The translations under genes were made by a program, and so were the position numbers. Positions 1-12,456 of a DNA stretch of 64,000 bases are shown piece after piece. The notes beneath the pieces were generated by a model, which searched no databases, had not been told where the DNA came from, and worked only from the letters and a program-made list of their open reading frames with translations. Numbering within the stretch: the first letter of the stretch is position 1; each line of letters starts with the position of its first letter. The stretch lies in the NCBI GenBank assembly GCA_029931535.1, contig JAQPZY010001628.1:2800501-2864500 (forward strand), given 5' to 3'. The DNA comes from Margaritifera margaritifera. Lineage: Eukaryota; Mollusca; Bivalvia; Unionida; Margaritiferidae.

Positions 1-21
1 TATATCTGCAGCAGCTTTATT

Positions 22-138
22 AAGTAAACTAATCGTCGTATCATCACGAGCTGTATACTAAATAAACTAATCGTCGTATCATCACGAGCTGTATACTAAA
101 TAAAAGAATCGTCGTATCATCACGAGCTGTATACTAAA
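22..138. repeat. 38-bp tandem repeat, about 3 copies
   Basis: The block containing AATCGTCGTATCATCACGAG and then CTGTATACTAAAT recurs at positions 31, 69 and 107, a 38-bp period with almost no divergence. The near identity suggests recent expansion. No coding meaning is seen. Confidence 0.9.
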
Positions 139-218
139 AAGCACATGTGTGTTTGTGTTTTTTTTTCTTTTTCCCCACATTTTTTCAAAAGGATCTGATC
201 AGATCTAGTACCATTCCC

Positions 219-251
<33 letters not shown>

Positions 252-268
252 GAGAGAAAGAGAGAGCT
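219..268. repeat. (GA)n microsatellite
   Basis: An almost pure GA dinucleotide run with a few interruptions. The Ser/Leu-rich open frame across it is a simple-repeat translation. Confidence 0.95.
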
Positions 269-2017
269 TTTGAGGATACGATATGAGAGACAGTCTAACT
301 TGCCTTGATACATTGAGATACATTCACGCCATGTCAGCTCTTCGTTGCTCTTTCGAGTTTTGCAACTTCCGTGGTTGCATGTTTTACTTCATTTATTTAT
401 GATGACTATATCTCACACTTTCCCATAACTCTTCGTTTATCAGAAAGTATTCGCTTTGATGCAAACCCATTTCTATTTACATTGGTGAATGATTTAACGC
501 TATGCTGATGTGGTCTCTCTAAATAACATAAAACATGAAAATAAACGATATATTAAACATAATTTCTGTAGTCGAAGGGTAATTTCTGTCTTCTCAGAGA
601 AGTGGTATAATGTTTGCAGCAAAAGTGGTGAGATATTTGCTTGATTGAAAAATTCCTAAAATTTCACTTTATCGACCAAATGAGTAAAAAACGAAAAAAT
701 TTACCTGATTTGCATAAATTCTGTGTCTACTGAAATGGTACAAAGGCGAATTTAATCCATTTTAAAAACAGAAATTGACACGAAAAATCTACCTATATCT
801 GTTTATTAAAAACTTAATCAATCTTACAAAACAGTATCACTGAATGTTTTTATTTTTGTGTGTGTACCATCTTTGAAACAAAATATGGTGTTGATACTAC
901 TAATTGTTTGCTGTAAAACTGAATTGTGGTGACATGCCCAAAGAAGAGTCTTTCATTCTCTCTTTGCATTTCGAACAAAACTCAGTAACTGCTTTGCTTT
1001 GCTATTGGGCAGATTTTTGGTTTCGGCAAAAACGTTTTAAAAAAAATACCATCAGAATTTTGTAGTAGCTAGCGCAAGCGTCATTCTTATTAAGTTTGCC
1101 CAGGGCTAATTTTTATGTTTTGATACCAAGAATAACAATCATCTGCAATCATAAATTTGTTTAGAGCTTGAGTTCCCAATCCATTTTCGCAAATTTTTTG
1201 TTTTTACACGTTAATAAAACAGCACTTGGGTTCACCAGGGATACCTGGAACAATTTTTCTCTAGGGCATTTGAGTATCACAATGCAGAAAGAAAGAAAAA
1301 CTAACTATAATGGAACAAGGACTGATCTTTTTTTTTTATTTAACCCTATGATTGAATATACAATTAGCTTTATTTTTCCTTAGTCCAGAGGAGGGAACGT
1401 GACTTAGAGCGAGTTTCTTCTGTCTTGGAAATGGCTTTTCATTAATTGAATATGACTGTCCATTCCCAAGGCAGAGCGTGATGGATATAAATCTGGAGGG
1501 TGCAATTAGGAGACTTACCAGCGTTTTTGATGGCATCAGTTTTCAAGTGCTCACATCCATTGATGGAAACAAAATGTGACATACCTGGTTATCCTGAACA
1601 TCTGTCCTCACTTCGAGACAGCTATCGTTCTAATCCATCGTGAATATTTCTCCAAATTACCTTTTTACATTAGCTACCCAAGTAGTTTTCAGTATCTCGA
1701 GACATACAAAATAAATTTGTTCTTTTCCCTGTTAATTTGGGTTCCAAATTTATTTCATTAAAAACAAAACCACACACAATTTGTGTTCATTCCTCTGGAG
1801 ATATTGTCCAAATGTCAACAAAGGTAACGCTCGCTACCATAAAACTGACATAGATTCGAAGTACACTGGGTGAGCGATTAAGCACATGCTCGTGATCTAA
1901 AATGTCTCTGGTGACTCTAACATCGGTTCGGTACCCAAAAGATAAAAAGCCATTTTTAAGACAGAGGAAACGCTATCTATAGGGGAAGCATATAAACTAA
2001 CCATCTATATTCGCTTG
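269..2017. other. AT-rich non-coding stretch
   Basis: No open frame with protein-like composition, no terminal inverted repeat and no tandem array is visible. The short frames at 1168-1383 and 1576-1761 have composition expected of random AT-rich DNA and no recognisable motif. Confidence 0.5.
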
Positions 2018-2199
2018 TAAGTCGAGTCCAACTTCAAACTACACAGGCCCAGATCTACGGCGCATTATGCGCCAGCAAATCTGGTTCTATGCTCTTTGTT
2101 AGGACTAATCAGTACAACAAACAACATAGATCCTGATCTGCAGGCGCATTATGCGACGGCATATCAAGGTCGATATTCTTTGCAGTTGGACTCGACTTA
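2018..2199. mobile_element. Foldback MITE-like element, 16-bp inverted ends
   Basis: TAAGTCGAGTCCAACT (2018-2033) is perfectly inverted as AGTTGGACTCGACTTA (2184-2199). Inside lie a 15-base inverted repeat, GGCGCATTATGCGCC, near 2057-2073 and a related block near 2130-2145. The inner part, GATCCTGATCTGC followed by GGCGCATT and then TCAAGGTC, also occurs at the end of the LINE fragment near 55890-55935, so the element may carry LINE 3' sequence. A short direct duplication of CTTATAAGGGAGTA follows the right end. No clear target duplication was found. Confidence 0.6.
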
Positions 2200-2329
2200 T
2201 AAGGGAGTAGACTTATAAGGGAGTATAGGCGGTACTCATGCTGTAGGACAGTGAAATCAACTTTCAAGTCCAAATGGGCATTTTAAATTGTGATATCAAT
2301 TACACTTAAACTTTCCTAAAGAGGACACT

Positions 2330-2383
2330 TTGGGATCACACAATATGGTCGTTTTATAGAGGTGGTCAGTCTAAAGAGGTTTG

Positions 2384-2414
<31 letters not shown>

Positions 2415-2515
2415 GAACGGCCATATTGGGACCAAATATGTGACCAGTCTGGGGGGTTTGATTACTATTAAAAAGGCCTTATTGTGACCAAATATGTGAC
2501 CAGTCTGGAAAGGAC
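2330..2515. repeat. Degenerate ~56-bp repeat with (ATT)n insert
   Basis: GACCAAATATGTGACCAGTC occurs at about 2430 and again at about 2486, with a more diverged copy before them around 2333-2380. An ATT trinucleotide run (about 2385-2414) interrupts the block. Confidence 0.65.
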
Positions 2516-2682
2516 ACCAGGCTATACAGTCGGTATATGGAAGTTTCATTGTATAATCATTGAAAAATCGTACGAAGTAGCCAGCCATTGGCTATACGAG
2601 TTGACAACTCTGGTTCTCAAGGTATAGATTAATTCTAAAATATCTTTGCCACTACATGTGCAAATGGGAAAATTAAAAATCA

Positions 2683-2685
<3 letters not shown>

Positions 2686-2731
<46 letters not shown>
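2686..2731. repeat. (GA)n microsatellite
   Basis: Uninterrupted GA dinucleotide run. Open frames on both strands across it are artefacts. Confidence 0.95.
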
Positions 2732-2735
<4 letters not shown>

Positions 2736-2956
2736 GTGGCAACGTTAATTCTGTTAACCAAATACAAAACAAAGGGATCTCAAGGTAAAAGGAAAGCTTT
2801 TCACACATTAACAGAACGATTTTCTATATTGGTCTAAAAATATGTTTTGTCAACATTAAGAACAAGGTAATGCACGTTGAAAGGCGTATGTACGAAGGGT
2901 ATTTAAACAGTTCTGAATATTAGTGTGCTGTACCACAAAGTTCTTTATTAGTGACC

Positions 2957-3185
2957 AGGGACGTCGCAAGTTTGCGCTGGACGAAAAGGCGCCTCGGGCG
3001 AGGGTCGCCTTTGTATTAATAGCCATAAGAATAATAACTAAACTTGGGTATTTTAATGAAAAAGCTGTATGTTTATTAAAGTAAAATACAGAATACAAGA
3101 ACATTATTCGCGAAAAGGCGCCCCCCTCCCCCCCCCCCCCCCCCCACACACACACCTCTGACGTGGCGCCTTGGGCTGTCGCCGG
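2957..3185. other. GC-rich insert within the mariner copy
   Basis: This block holds AAGGCGCCTCGGGCGAGG, a poly-C run (about 3121-3144) and TGGCGCCTTGGGC. It resembles the GGCGCCCGGGGC blocks of the hAT-like elements at 39560 and 47656. It lies beyond the transposase C-terminus, so it probably inserted after the mariner copy. Inverted ends or target duplications could not be defined, so the class is uncertain. Confidence 0.35.
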
Positions 3186-3975
3186 TATCACAGGCTCCTT
3201 ACTACTGCCTTGTCGACGCATCCCCTCAAAGTAATCCCCATGCACCTCTTCACACTTTCTCAGTCTAATTATCCAATTCTCAAATGCCATTTGGTATTCG
3301 CTTTTGGGTATGTTGTTCGTACACTTGAAAACTGCACTTCAAACCGCATAGCGACTTTCAACTCGTCTCCCCCTCAGCGAATCTTTGATAACGGGATTCT
3401 GCCAAAAATGACTTCGAGCTAAATCAGGGCAGTATGGACGACGAGGCAAAATTTGGATCCTGTATTCCCTCAAAAAGTCTGTCATGGCAGCAATTAATGC
3501 ACCAGTGCGTTGTCATGGAGTAGATGTCTGTTTTTGATCATCCCTCAACAAATGCGGGACCCATCTTGCACAAACCTTTCTGAGCTTCAAATGATTATTT
3601 TATATATTAAAAACAGTTGATGAATTAATGCTAGTGATAATAGACATATATTCCATTGTGCACCGAGCATCTTCATCAATTGTTTCCTGCACAGCAGTCA
3701 CTTCAAACTCACCAATCGCAGACAACGGTCTTCCAGAACGTGGGTCATCTTCTATGGATTCGCAACCATCTTTACAACGATGAAACCACCTCAGATTTGT
3801 AGCATATGACAGAGAATTACATCCGTAAATTTTATCCAATTCAGCCTTGATATCAGTCGGAGAGTGCCTTAAGAGAGCCTGGATTTTACAGGTAGTAGCA
3901 GATTTTTTCTCCTTCTCCGACAGTTTTAAGTCACTCTGCAGTTGGAGATCATTCTATAGAACGTTATTTTGCCCA
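3170..3975 (-). pseudogene. mariner transposase remnant (deleted middle, frameshifts)
   Basis: Read on the minus strand, 3975 to 3600 carries the N-terminal helix-turn-helix region: GCNSLSYATNLRWFHRCKDG followed by the linker ESIEDDPRSGRP, both typical of mariner transposases. Downstream, near 3520-3490, is LLHDNALVH, the block holding the second catalytic Asp (the family usually has Pro where Leu stands). After a frameshift come RPYCPDLARSHFW (the YSPDLAP-DF-W block) and near the end FENWIIRLRKCEEVHGDYFE, the usual C-terminus. The segment holding the first catalytic Asp is missing between about 3600 and 3545, and stops interrupt the rest. A degenerate non-functional copy. Confidence 0.88.
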
Positions 3976-4257
3976 TCAATCGACGTTAAATTTATTGACA
4001 GATTCAACGAAACAAAACAGTTATAACAAAATATTCAGAACTTTTCAAATACCCCTCGTAAGTCTCGCAGTTAGAACCGGAATAAAAGAAGGAGATCAGA
4101 TGTAGATTATCTAAAATAATTTATATATTTTTGTGTACATAAAAAATCAGCATTTATATCAAGGCCAAAGACAAGTGGCGCAGATAAGTTTAAAGTATCT
4201 ATTTAAATTATTTGAAATTTATTCGAATAGTTTTGTAGATATAGTGATAACAGCGGC

Positions 4258-4334
4258 AGCAACAGTAGTAGTAGTAATAATAATAATAATATTAATAATA
4301 ATAATAATAATAAAAATACTAATAATAATAACTT
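4258..4334. repeat. (AAT)n-type microsatellite
   Basis: Imperfect AAT/ATA trinucleotide run after a short GCAGCAACAGTAGTAGTA stretch. The isoleucine-rich frame is an artefact. Confidence 0.9.
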
Positions 4335-4487
4335 TATTTTCTGAGGATAAATACATTTGGTTGTGAATCAATCAACCATTCTTACATGTAGTCCTCAATA
4401 ATAGAATATTAAAACTATAAATGCAACGTATATATACAAATATAACTCTACTTACTATAGTGTCTAACACATTTACATATAATCATA

Positions 4488-4602
4488 AAACATACATACA
4501 TACATACATACATACATACATACATACATACATACATACATACATACATACATACATACATACATACATACATACATACATACATACATACATACATACA
4601 TT
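4488..4602. repeat. (CATA)n microsatellite, ~28 copies
   Basis: A pure tetranucleotide CATA run. The same motif recurs at 23464-23635 and, on the other strand, at 39417-39495. Confidence 0.97.
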
Positions 4603-4676
4603 AGATTAAAACATTCGTAAGATATACATGTAGATTTGGGAGACAGGAAGGTGGTGGGGTATCCAAGTTAGGTATC

Positions 4677-4925
4677 TCAGCTAGTTTGTGATTTGGCATA
4701 ATCATAAAGAAGAAATTTGTGAAGCGCGTTCTTAAAAGAACAGAGTGTTGGTGTTTGTTTAATATCATTGGGAATGATATTCCACAACACAGCTGCAGGA
4801 TATGTAAAAGATATTTTGTACAGAGTCGTTTTGAATTTAGGCAAGTTGAAGTGCTGGTGCTGATGTAGCAGTTTTATGAGCCATAACAGTAGTGGTGGTG
4901 GCAATAGTTTTTCCCTGTAGACGTT
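4677..4925 (-). pseudogene. Non-LTR retrotransposon ORF2, C-terminal remnant
   Basis: The minus-strand frame reads LPKFKTTLYKISFTYPAA, then VLWNIIPNDIKQ and SFKNALHKFLL. This K-x-S-F-x-Y-x-A-A-x-L-W-N-x-L-P then F-K-x-x-x-x-x-L pattern is the common C-terminal tail of ORF2 proteins from CR1/L2/Jockey-type LINEs. Only this tail remains; upstream on the minus strand (plus 4926-5058) is trinucleotide repeat, so the RT domain is absent. It lies about 620 bp beyond the mariner copy and is unrelated to it. Clade assignment is not possible from this piece. Confidence 0.72.
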
Positions 4926-4927
4926 GT

Positions 4928-4972
<45 letters not shown>

Positions 4973-5005
4973 CAATCATCATCATCATCACTATCATCAT
5001 TGTTG

Positions 5006-5043
<38 letters not shown>

Positions 5044-5063
5044 ACAATTATCATCATCATCAT
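4926..5063. repeat. Compound (AAT)n/(ATC)n microsatellite
   Basis: Runs of AAT, then CAT/ATC, then ATT trinucleotides. The poly-Tyr/Ile/Met parts of the minus-strand frame come from this run. Confidence 0.93.
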
Positions 5064-6255
5064 TCATAGTGTTATAAGTGCAAATGTGAGAGGTAAAGGT
5101 AAAATTGAGACATGGAAGACAGTAGGTATGGCAGAGAATAAATTTGATAAAATGGAAAAAATGAATCCTACTACCACCATATCCATTATGCTTGCGGAAA
5201 ATTGTCGACTCATCACAGTGATTGTTCCAGGTACACTTCTATGCTTTTGACGCCGCTTCATATTAATGACCCCAATAGTTCCACTAATTTACACATGTAC
5301 ACAATCTGTCGCCTTCTCATATCGACAACAATCAATGTTTCTAGGTATTTAGATAAAGCCGGAAGTATAAACAGGTTGAGAGCAGGATTTGCATTCGCCT
5401 GAAACGTTTCATATCTCTCACGAATTGAGACCATCGACAAGCATTAACTTTCCAAAAGCATGAAGGCTTCGCTATATTTAATTCATTGCTTGGTCAAAAA
5501 AGAAAGAAACTTAACAAAAAATAAGTGGCAGAAAACAAGCGCAGTAGATCAGTTAATTTATTTAAAAGCAGGAATATTCTTGTAATTGTTGAGTAGGTGT
5601 GGGATTTTGCTTTAGTAAGACTACTTACAGCTGTCAAGAGGAGACAGTGACTTACATTTCATGTTCTAGTTATAATACGTACATTTATTAGACTCAATTG
5701 CATGTAAGGCTGGACAGGTTAGTATTATCGCAAGTTCCCTCCCTTAAACGTCTCTTGAACATGCATGCATGTCTATCCAAATAAAGTAAATCCTACATGC
5801 CTAATGTATCACGATTAAAGTTATTGCCAGAATTCCCTCGATGCAAATCCCGTGAACTATCCCACTGAGAATCGTGCTATATACGACTCTGACATTTTTG
5901 AATGCAACGTTCAAAAACATTGAATGCAACGTTGATTGACATTATATGGACTCACAAATATGCATGCCCGCATGAAACCCTATTTGTGTGTACCAAAATA
6001 CACACGTAACAATTTAATTCTGTACCGGTCTGCGATTTACATCTTCTGGGCCAACCAGCAACTGTTGTAACAACAATCCCGCAAGCCAGACTGTACAGAT
6101 ATAAGACAGCAATTTAGTATTGCACCGGTATGTCAGTTTGCCACTTCGGCCAATCGGGTGTTTTCTCGAAAACATTTCGGGTACATTTATATCAAAACGC
6201 CTGAAATACCTTTCGAAATTAATATACTGCCTGGAGCAATAATGTTTTGTAAGGC

Positions 6256-6286
<31 letters not shown>

Positions 6287-6969
6287 GTACAAGAAAACAG
6301 TCGGATATTCTTGATTCAACCGTGACGCGGTACAAGGCTTTGTAGTTCTTCCTCGGCGAAAGATTACGTCCCATGCGTAAGGGTGAAAACTATTTTTTTT
6401 CGAAGTGCTCATTACAACTTTGCATTATAAAGCTTATATTTTTGATAACATTTTAAGTATATTTGTTTACGATTTTTTATGTTTAAAATTGTTTTCGCGA
6501 TGGACCGAAAGGCGAAGCAAATAATGTGTTCCAACTAACAATTGGATATTAGCTCTTGAATTTGCTAATGTTTTAGCGATACGGGCCGCGTTTTCACCTT
6601 CACCAAATGAAACATTACCTAAAAATACACAAATGATTGGAAAGGTCCATGCTCGGAGGGTATACATAACTGTTAGTTTCAGCCTGTATCGAAACGATTG
6701 TTATTCATTCAAAGGATTTAGAGTATACATTAGTTTGATATAAAGTGATTTAAAAAAAAAAAAAAAAAAATAAGAAGTGCCGTTGTATATTCATAAGGAG
6801 TGATAGATTTCTGAAAAGTGGGATCTAGTAATTTCATGAAAGCATTCAAAAGTTCTGAGTTTTTTCATTTCATGATATCATTAACCTCTACAATGCTTAA
6901 CGACAAAAAAATCTTTATTCTATAATATTTGCAAGTTTGTATTAGGGACTAACCATTTAATTTTTTTTT

Positions 6970-7000
<31 letters not shown>

Positions 7001-7194
7001 TCGGCGCTAGGAATTTTTGGAAAAGAAATTTCCGGCCCTCAAATAACTTCCAAACACCTTCTGCTCTGATTTGTAGACAAAAAAGTGATTATATTCATTA
7101 CATTGGTTTTAAAAAATATCTTGAGGTAAAAATAAAATAAAAAAATAAAAAATATTCTGGCACGAAAAACCCAGCATTTAGCCCCTCACCCCCC

Positions 7195-7225
<31 letters not shown>

Positions 7226-7288
7226 AAATGGTCGGTTCCTTACTCATTTAACTTTCTCTAAGCTGGATTGATTATCTTTATTATTTGC
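5064..7288. other. Non-coding stretch with homopolymer tracts
   Basis: No gene recognised. Visible items are a poly-A tract (about 6257-6282), a second A tract (about 6752-6770), a poly-T/poly-G tract (about 6961-7000), a C/A tract (about 7188-7222), and a short repeat of TTGAATGCAACGTT near 5898-5934. The minus frame at 6014-6412 runs through the poly-A tract and shows no known motif. Confidence 0.5.
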
Positions 7289-7421
7289 CCGCTACCAGTA
7301 TCAAGACATATATAGTTATCCAATTAACAAATAAGTACCATCACTATTGAAACAGGGAGTATTCGCTTTCAGAGCATTTGACTTCTAACCCTATTCTTTA
7401 TCAGTCGATACTGGTAGCAGG
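7289..7421. repeat. Short inverted-repeat (foldback) element
   Basis: CCGCTACCAGTATC (7289-7302) is inverted as GATACTGGTAGCAGG (7407-7421), one mismatch over 14 bases, separated by about 104 bases. It may be a small MITE. No target-site duplication was identified. Confidence 0.45.
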
Positions 7422-9516
7422 AATACAACATGGCTACCAGAATGCAACTTGGTTCTTCTATTAATCGTGTGCCAGTTGCCATCGGCGGGGCACACGGCAT
7501 ACAAGCAATTCTAGAAGCACCGCGGGATTCACCTTATTGATTTCAGGCCCTATAATGCGTAATTTTTCTCCACTATGTATCACAAATCGGGCGCTGGAGC
7601 CATCTAGTAAGATTTACTATCTCCAGTCGAGTACATGTATGGTGCTCATATTGATCGGCAGTCATTGTGTGATAGTTTACCTGTGTAACGTCTCTCGCCG
7701 CTCTCAATCAAGTGTATGCACGAGGAAATACACAGCGCTGGAATACTTGACAAAATCTGCTTCACCATAATAATGGATGAATCTACTACCACCTAATTCA
7801 CATATCATCTTATATTAAACGTATACTGATATACTCTACCAGTGAAAACTGGTAAAAAATTTATTTCACGGACAGTTAGCATACCACAAAACCACAAAGA
7901 CTGTTTTATAAAATTTTCGAATAGCAATAAACGTACAACTCTGTACAAAATGTTTAAACCGTATACTTTGTTATGAATCTAAATTTTACTCCTGGTAGAA
8001 AATCTCCAATTACATATTATCTCCTGACAAAAAAGTATGTCAGAAATAAGTCAGAATGATTGAGTTGCTCGAAGTCGTTTCCATATAGACTTTTTCTACA
8101 CTCTATTCGCTGCTGATAGCAGAAGGGATTCTATTTAAGTTTGAAAAACAACTTTGCATTTATTTCAAATATTTGCGTTGGACACGCAATATAGTTTTCG
8201 TTGACCACGAACCACTGCTATATGGTTGTTCGAATAGACCAATCGACATTTCCCTGGAGGTAGATACGAGTGACGTTCCATTGTATAAGGTCAAAAAGGT
8301 CAAAAATCAATCGAGGTATAAACACGTTGTACTTAGTACGGTGTTAATTCACATTCGTAATAAAAATTATGAAAGCACAAAAATGCAATTCGGTCTCAAT
8401 TTACAGTAGGCATACAGTTTTACATAACATGCCTAAAATTTGCGTTATTTCTGCTTGTAATTGTCGAAATTCCTTCTAAACGGAGACGGTTTCACTCCGA
8501 ATAACCTCTAACATTTGTAGCTCTTCAGTGCTGTAAACACAATTTATAGATTCATTCGTGTCTCAGAACAGGCTTGTTTAAAAGTTCTTTGCCTAGATTT
8601 TGATCGTTTTAAATGTGTGCGATACTATTTAAAATTTCCCACAAAAATAGCTGTCCTGAGATACATGTTTGTTACGCCATCATAAAGCATACAGGACTAA
8701 CTGGCTTTTGTTGATATGAGCTAGAGTGGTTCAAAAAAAGTAGGTGCTAAATTAAAAAATGATTGTAAACATTTTGTTTTGCATAAAACTACCAATGACT
8801 GTGTAAGCCGAAGAAATGTAGTAACCTGCTAATTTCTGCGCATTTATTTCTCCTTAAATTGACTGCCCTATTTTTTCTAACTCGAGATACTGGCTTTAAT
8901 TTGAACTAATCAGATTCTTGGCTTTTTGACACATACATTTAAATGGTGAGTTATACGAGATCAGCATTCACGAAGATATTGTTGCAAAGGTCAAGTTTCC
9001 GTACAATGTCAGCCAATATGTATTTCTCAGTTACTTGTTCCCGGACACCCTCCAGCCTCCAAACACTTCCGTCCCTACCTCCCCCAACGCCCGCCCCGAC
9101 CTCATTATGTTGATCAAAGCTCTACGACCTTGGAGCATTTAACAAAAACCCATATTAATTTTCGATAGTTTTAACTTTTTATTTTGAACTAGGTTGGAGA
9201 AGTTGCATAATATGTCGCACACACGAACGGATAAAAAAGGAAAGATGAATGGAGATATCACATTATCCACTAGACCGAGTTTCCTCTGTCTTGGAAATCG
9301 CATTTTATTATTCGGCTATTACTGTCCGATTCCAAGACTTGGCAATGGAAAATAATTGCCAAATAATTACTAGACGAATGCTGAGCAATTGGCTCAAGAA
9401 CTTAACTCCCAGCCGCTCCTGCATCCCAACTCTAATCCCACGAGTCTTTAGTATACAAAAAGTGCATAACCCTTCCGAAAATAGCGTGAGTACAATGATT
9501 GGTGAACTTGCATATC
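7422..9516. other. Non-coding stretch
   Basis: No supported gene. The frames at 7537-7770 and 8173-8409 show no recognisable motif and no strong splice-site pair at their edges. A C-rich run lies at about 9045-9100. Confidence 0.45.
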
Positions 9517-10180
9517 TTCTGATGATGACCATAATATGCATTAAGTTTCACAGCGAGAGTTTCGCATTTACAAAATTCTATCATATACTATAAAACGTTC
9601 AAGCTTCACAGCAAAAAAAAAAAAAAAATTAAATTAAAGACACGTTGCATTTACAATATTATGTCGTACACTGCATTATGCTGCAGGGCAAAAGGGCAAT
9701 GTCTATTAAAAATAACAATAATTGTGAGAGTACACGTATTTGTCGATACGCACATCTTCAGATGATGACCATAACATGTATAAAGTTTTACTGCGACCTA
9801 TTGAAAACTGAGACTAGTTGCGGTCACAAGTTTCTGTGATACACTACATTAGCTCCAAGTCAAAAAAGTCAGTGTTCTAAAATAAAATTATAGGAGCACA
9901 GTGATTGTCGATATGCGCAACTTCAGATGATGACTATAATATGCATCAAGTTTCACAGCGATCAATCGAATACTGTGAGACTAATTGCATTCACAAGATT
10001 CTGATATACACTGAATTTAGCTGTAAGACAAAATGGGCAATCTAACAACGACCGCGTGAGCAAAGTGATTTGTCCATATGCGCGTGCATCTACAGTAGAT
10101 GACCATAACATTTACCAAGTTTCATGGCAATCCATCAAAAACTGGAACTAGTTGTATTCACAAGATTCTGTGACAGACGA
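9517..10180. repeat. Diverged ~170-bp tandem repeat, ~4 units
   Basis: GATGATGACCATAATATGCA followed by AAGTTTCACAGCGA recurs in diverged form near 9517, 9748, 9920 and 10085. Later parts of the unit (ACTAGTTG, then TTCACAAGATTCTGTGA) also repeat. The last unit runs into GACAGACGAAAGTACGGACGG, a tail style common in molluscan interspersed repeats. Confidence 0.75.
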
Positions 10181-10563
10181 AAGTACGGACGGTCAGACAC
10201 GAGGATTCCTATATACCCCCGCCTCAACAGTGGAGGGGGTATAAAAAGCGATTTCCAAAGGCAACTCGGTCTAATAGTCCACACGTATTCTTTGAAAATT
10301 GTTGGATCAATTATTTACATATCAACCTCTAAATATTTTGTAATGTACGTGTCTCGTATGATTGTCATGCGTTTGATCATAAATTAGGCGTCCGTTTGGA
10401 GTTATGTTGTGATTGTCATATCCGTTTCTATGGTAAACTAGGATTCTTATCGGTTTATTAATTGGAAATATTACTGTCCATATTCTATTTGTTTTACATA
10501 TCAATCAAATTTACATACATGATTGGTTTATCTTCAGGAAGCATGTAAGTAAAATCTCCAAAA

Positions 10564-10790
10564 TACCAATGATATACCTAACCAAATATCATTGAAATGT
10601 TAATAAGATTGTTAATAAAATACCAATTATATACCTAACCAAATATCATTGAAATGTTAATAAGATTGTTAATAAAATACCAATGATATACCTAACCAAA
10701 TATCAGGAAAATGTTAATATGATTGTTAATAAAATACCAATTATATACCTAACCAAATATCAGGGAAATGTTAATAAGATTGTGAATTGA
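10564..10790. repeat. 57-bp tandem repeat, ~4 copies
   Basis: TACCAATGATATACCTAACC starts at 10564, 10621, 10678 and 10735, an exact 57-bp period. Copies differ at a few positions (CATTG against CAGGG after AAATAT). AT-rich and non-coding. Confidence 0.95.
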
Positions 10791-12456
10791 ACATAATCTT
10801 CATATTAAGGCCTGAATAAATCAAGATTTTTTTAATATTTTTATATTTTTTATTTTATTTAAATTTTTAGTTTAAAGAATGACTTCTTGCAAATCATATA
10901 TCAAAAAACCCTTTTTATTTACCCCAGTTTATACAAGTAATTTACCTCCGACTGAAATGATAATGATACATAGCATGCAATCAGCCTGTCAATTTAAACA
11001 ATCACGTATACTTAATTAAGTGAATTTTATTTCAATGGTAAATATCTAATTGAGATATTTATTATTATTAGTAGTAGTAGGGAGCAGACTCCCATGCGTC
11101 CTTGAAATATGTATTGAATATTATTCATTTCATATATAAATTGGCATTAACACACACACACACTCACACACTCCAAAACACTTGACTTAACTTCTTACTT
11201 TATTTCTACAGTCATCTTTCTTTATCCAGTTATTTTATGTATTTTTGCAAATTGTCAGTTTTTCTTGTAGGAAATCTGTACTCAGTACTGTGTACCCTGA
11301 AGGTAGCATAAATCGGTCAATGTTTAATGAAAATATCAATAATATCCAGTTTACTTTGCCCTTTATCTGAAAGAATTAATAAATTTACCTAATTGTAATA
11401 GTTTAGGAGCAGTATTAAGAACAATTTATCTTTTACAACGAACTGTCGAAAATATGTTCAATTCTGCTTTAAAAATTAATTTTCTAAAATGAGTTAAACG
11501 CTTTTGAAAAGTTATGTTTCTTGACTGACAAGAGGGGAGTGTCTTTTATCTCTGCTGTCAGATACAGAAAAAGGTGTAAAGTCGTATCTTCCCTTAACTG
11601 GATTGTATCGGCTTTCTGAAGACTCGCGAATTAGATAACGACCAACAACACATAAAGTAATACAATAACATGTCCAATATAAAGTGCAATTTTCTGTCCT
11701 ACTTAAAACGCGCGTTACCTATCGTTGGTACTAAGTTGGTGGTGGGGCGCTATTTTACTGATCCGCATATTAAGTCATCTGATTGATGTGTAACTACTGG
11801 CTGTAAAAAAAACATATTTTTAATAATCTTATTTCTTTACACTGATCTACGCAGTGGACTTACATATAACAACTGGTGTGCATCAGAGACGCATGACATT
11901 ATTTTGCTTTGGTTTGGCTCAGCCCCCTTTAAGGTGTTTTGCTTAGTAACTTTGGTTAGTTTTTTGGTGGGCAATCAGAGTAAAGTGCCTTGCATTCGGA
12001 CACAACACAGCAGTCTTCCCGGCCAGATCAAGGAATCAAATCCGATATTCCTACGTAGGAGTCCAGCAAGCTATGCTATGAACTAACTGACTTAAATAAA
12101 CTTATAATCGGCCATTTTAGTTGAGCGTCATGACCGTAAAGATTCTTTTACTATATAGATACTAAACGGGGATTATAGAGATGAATGTTTTATTTTGTTT
12201 TAGAAGTGCATAACGTTTGTTCGTCTATGATATGATTCATGTAACATGCGATCACATACAATAAAGTTTCCGCAGAACGTTGTGTCTTGCCTGCAAACGG
12301 CGTTACGATAACAGACAGGAGTACTAGCATATCAGGGTACAATCTTCAGGCATATGCTAATAATACCAATGTAGAAATTACATGTCATTCAAACATTTAA
12401 CACAGAATATTAACATTGTTGACAACGCTCTGCAGGAAAAGGAATATATATACACC
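10791..12456. other. AT-rich non-coding stretch
   Basis: No gene recognised. A short CA run occurs at about 11152-11166. The frame at 11904-12086 has no motif or splice context worth naming. Confidence 0.45.

Larger units (their letters stand above)
2891..4060 (-). mobile_element. mariner-like DNA transposon, decayed, both inverted ends present
   Basis: The left end (2891-2921) and right end (4030-4060) are about 31-base inverted repeats with only four differences; each contains AGTTCTGAATATT read inwards. Both begin with TA, matching the TA target duplication of the Tc1/mariner family. Between them, on the minus strand, lie recognisable but broken mariner transposase segments. At about 1.17 kb the copy is close to, but below, the usual 1.3 kb, and it carries a GC-rich foreign-looking insert (about 2957-3185), so much of the transposase middle must be deleted. 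Inactive. Confidence 0.88.

Noticed and set aside
2856..3290. 144-codon minus frame as an intact gene
   Set aside because: It joins the mariner transposase C-terminus to the poly-C tract and the GC-rich insert; only the first third is transposase-derived.
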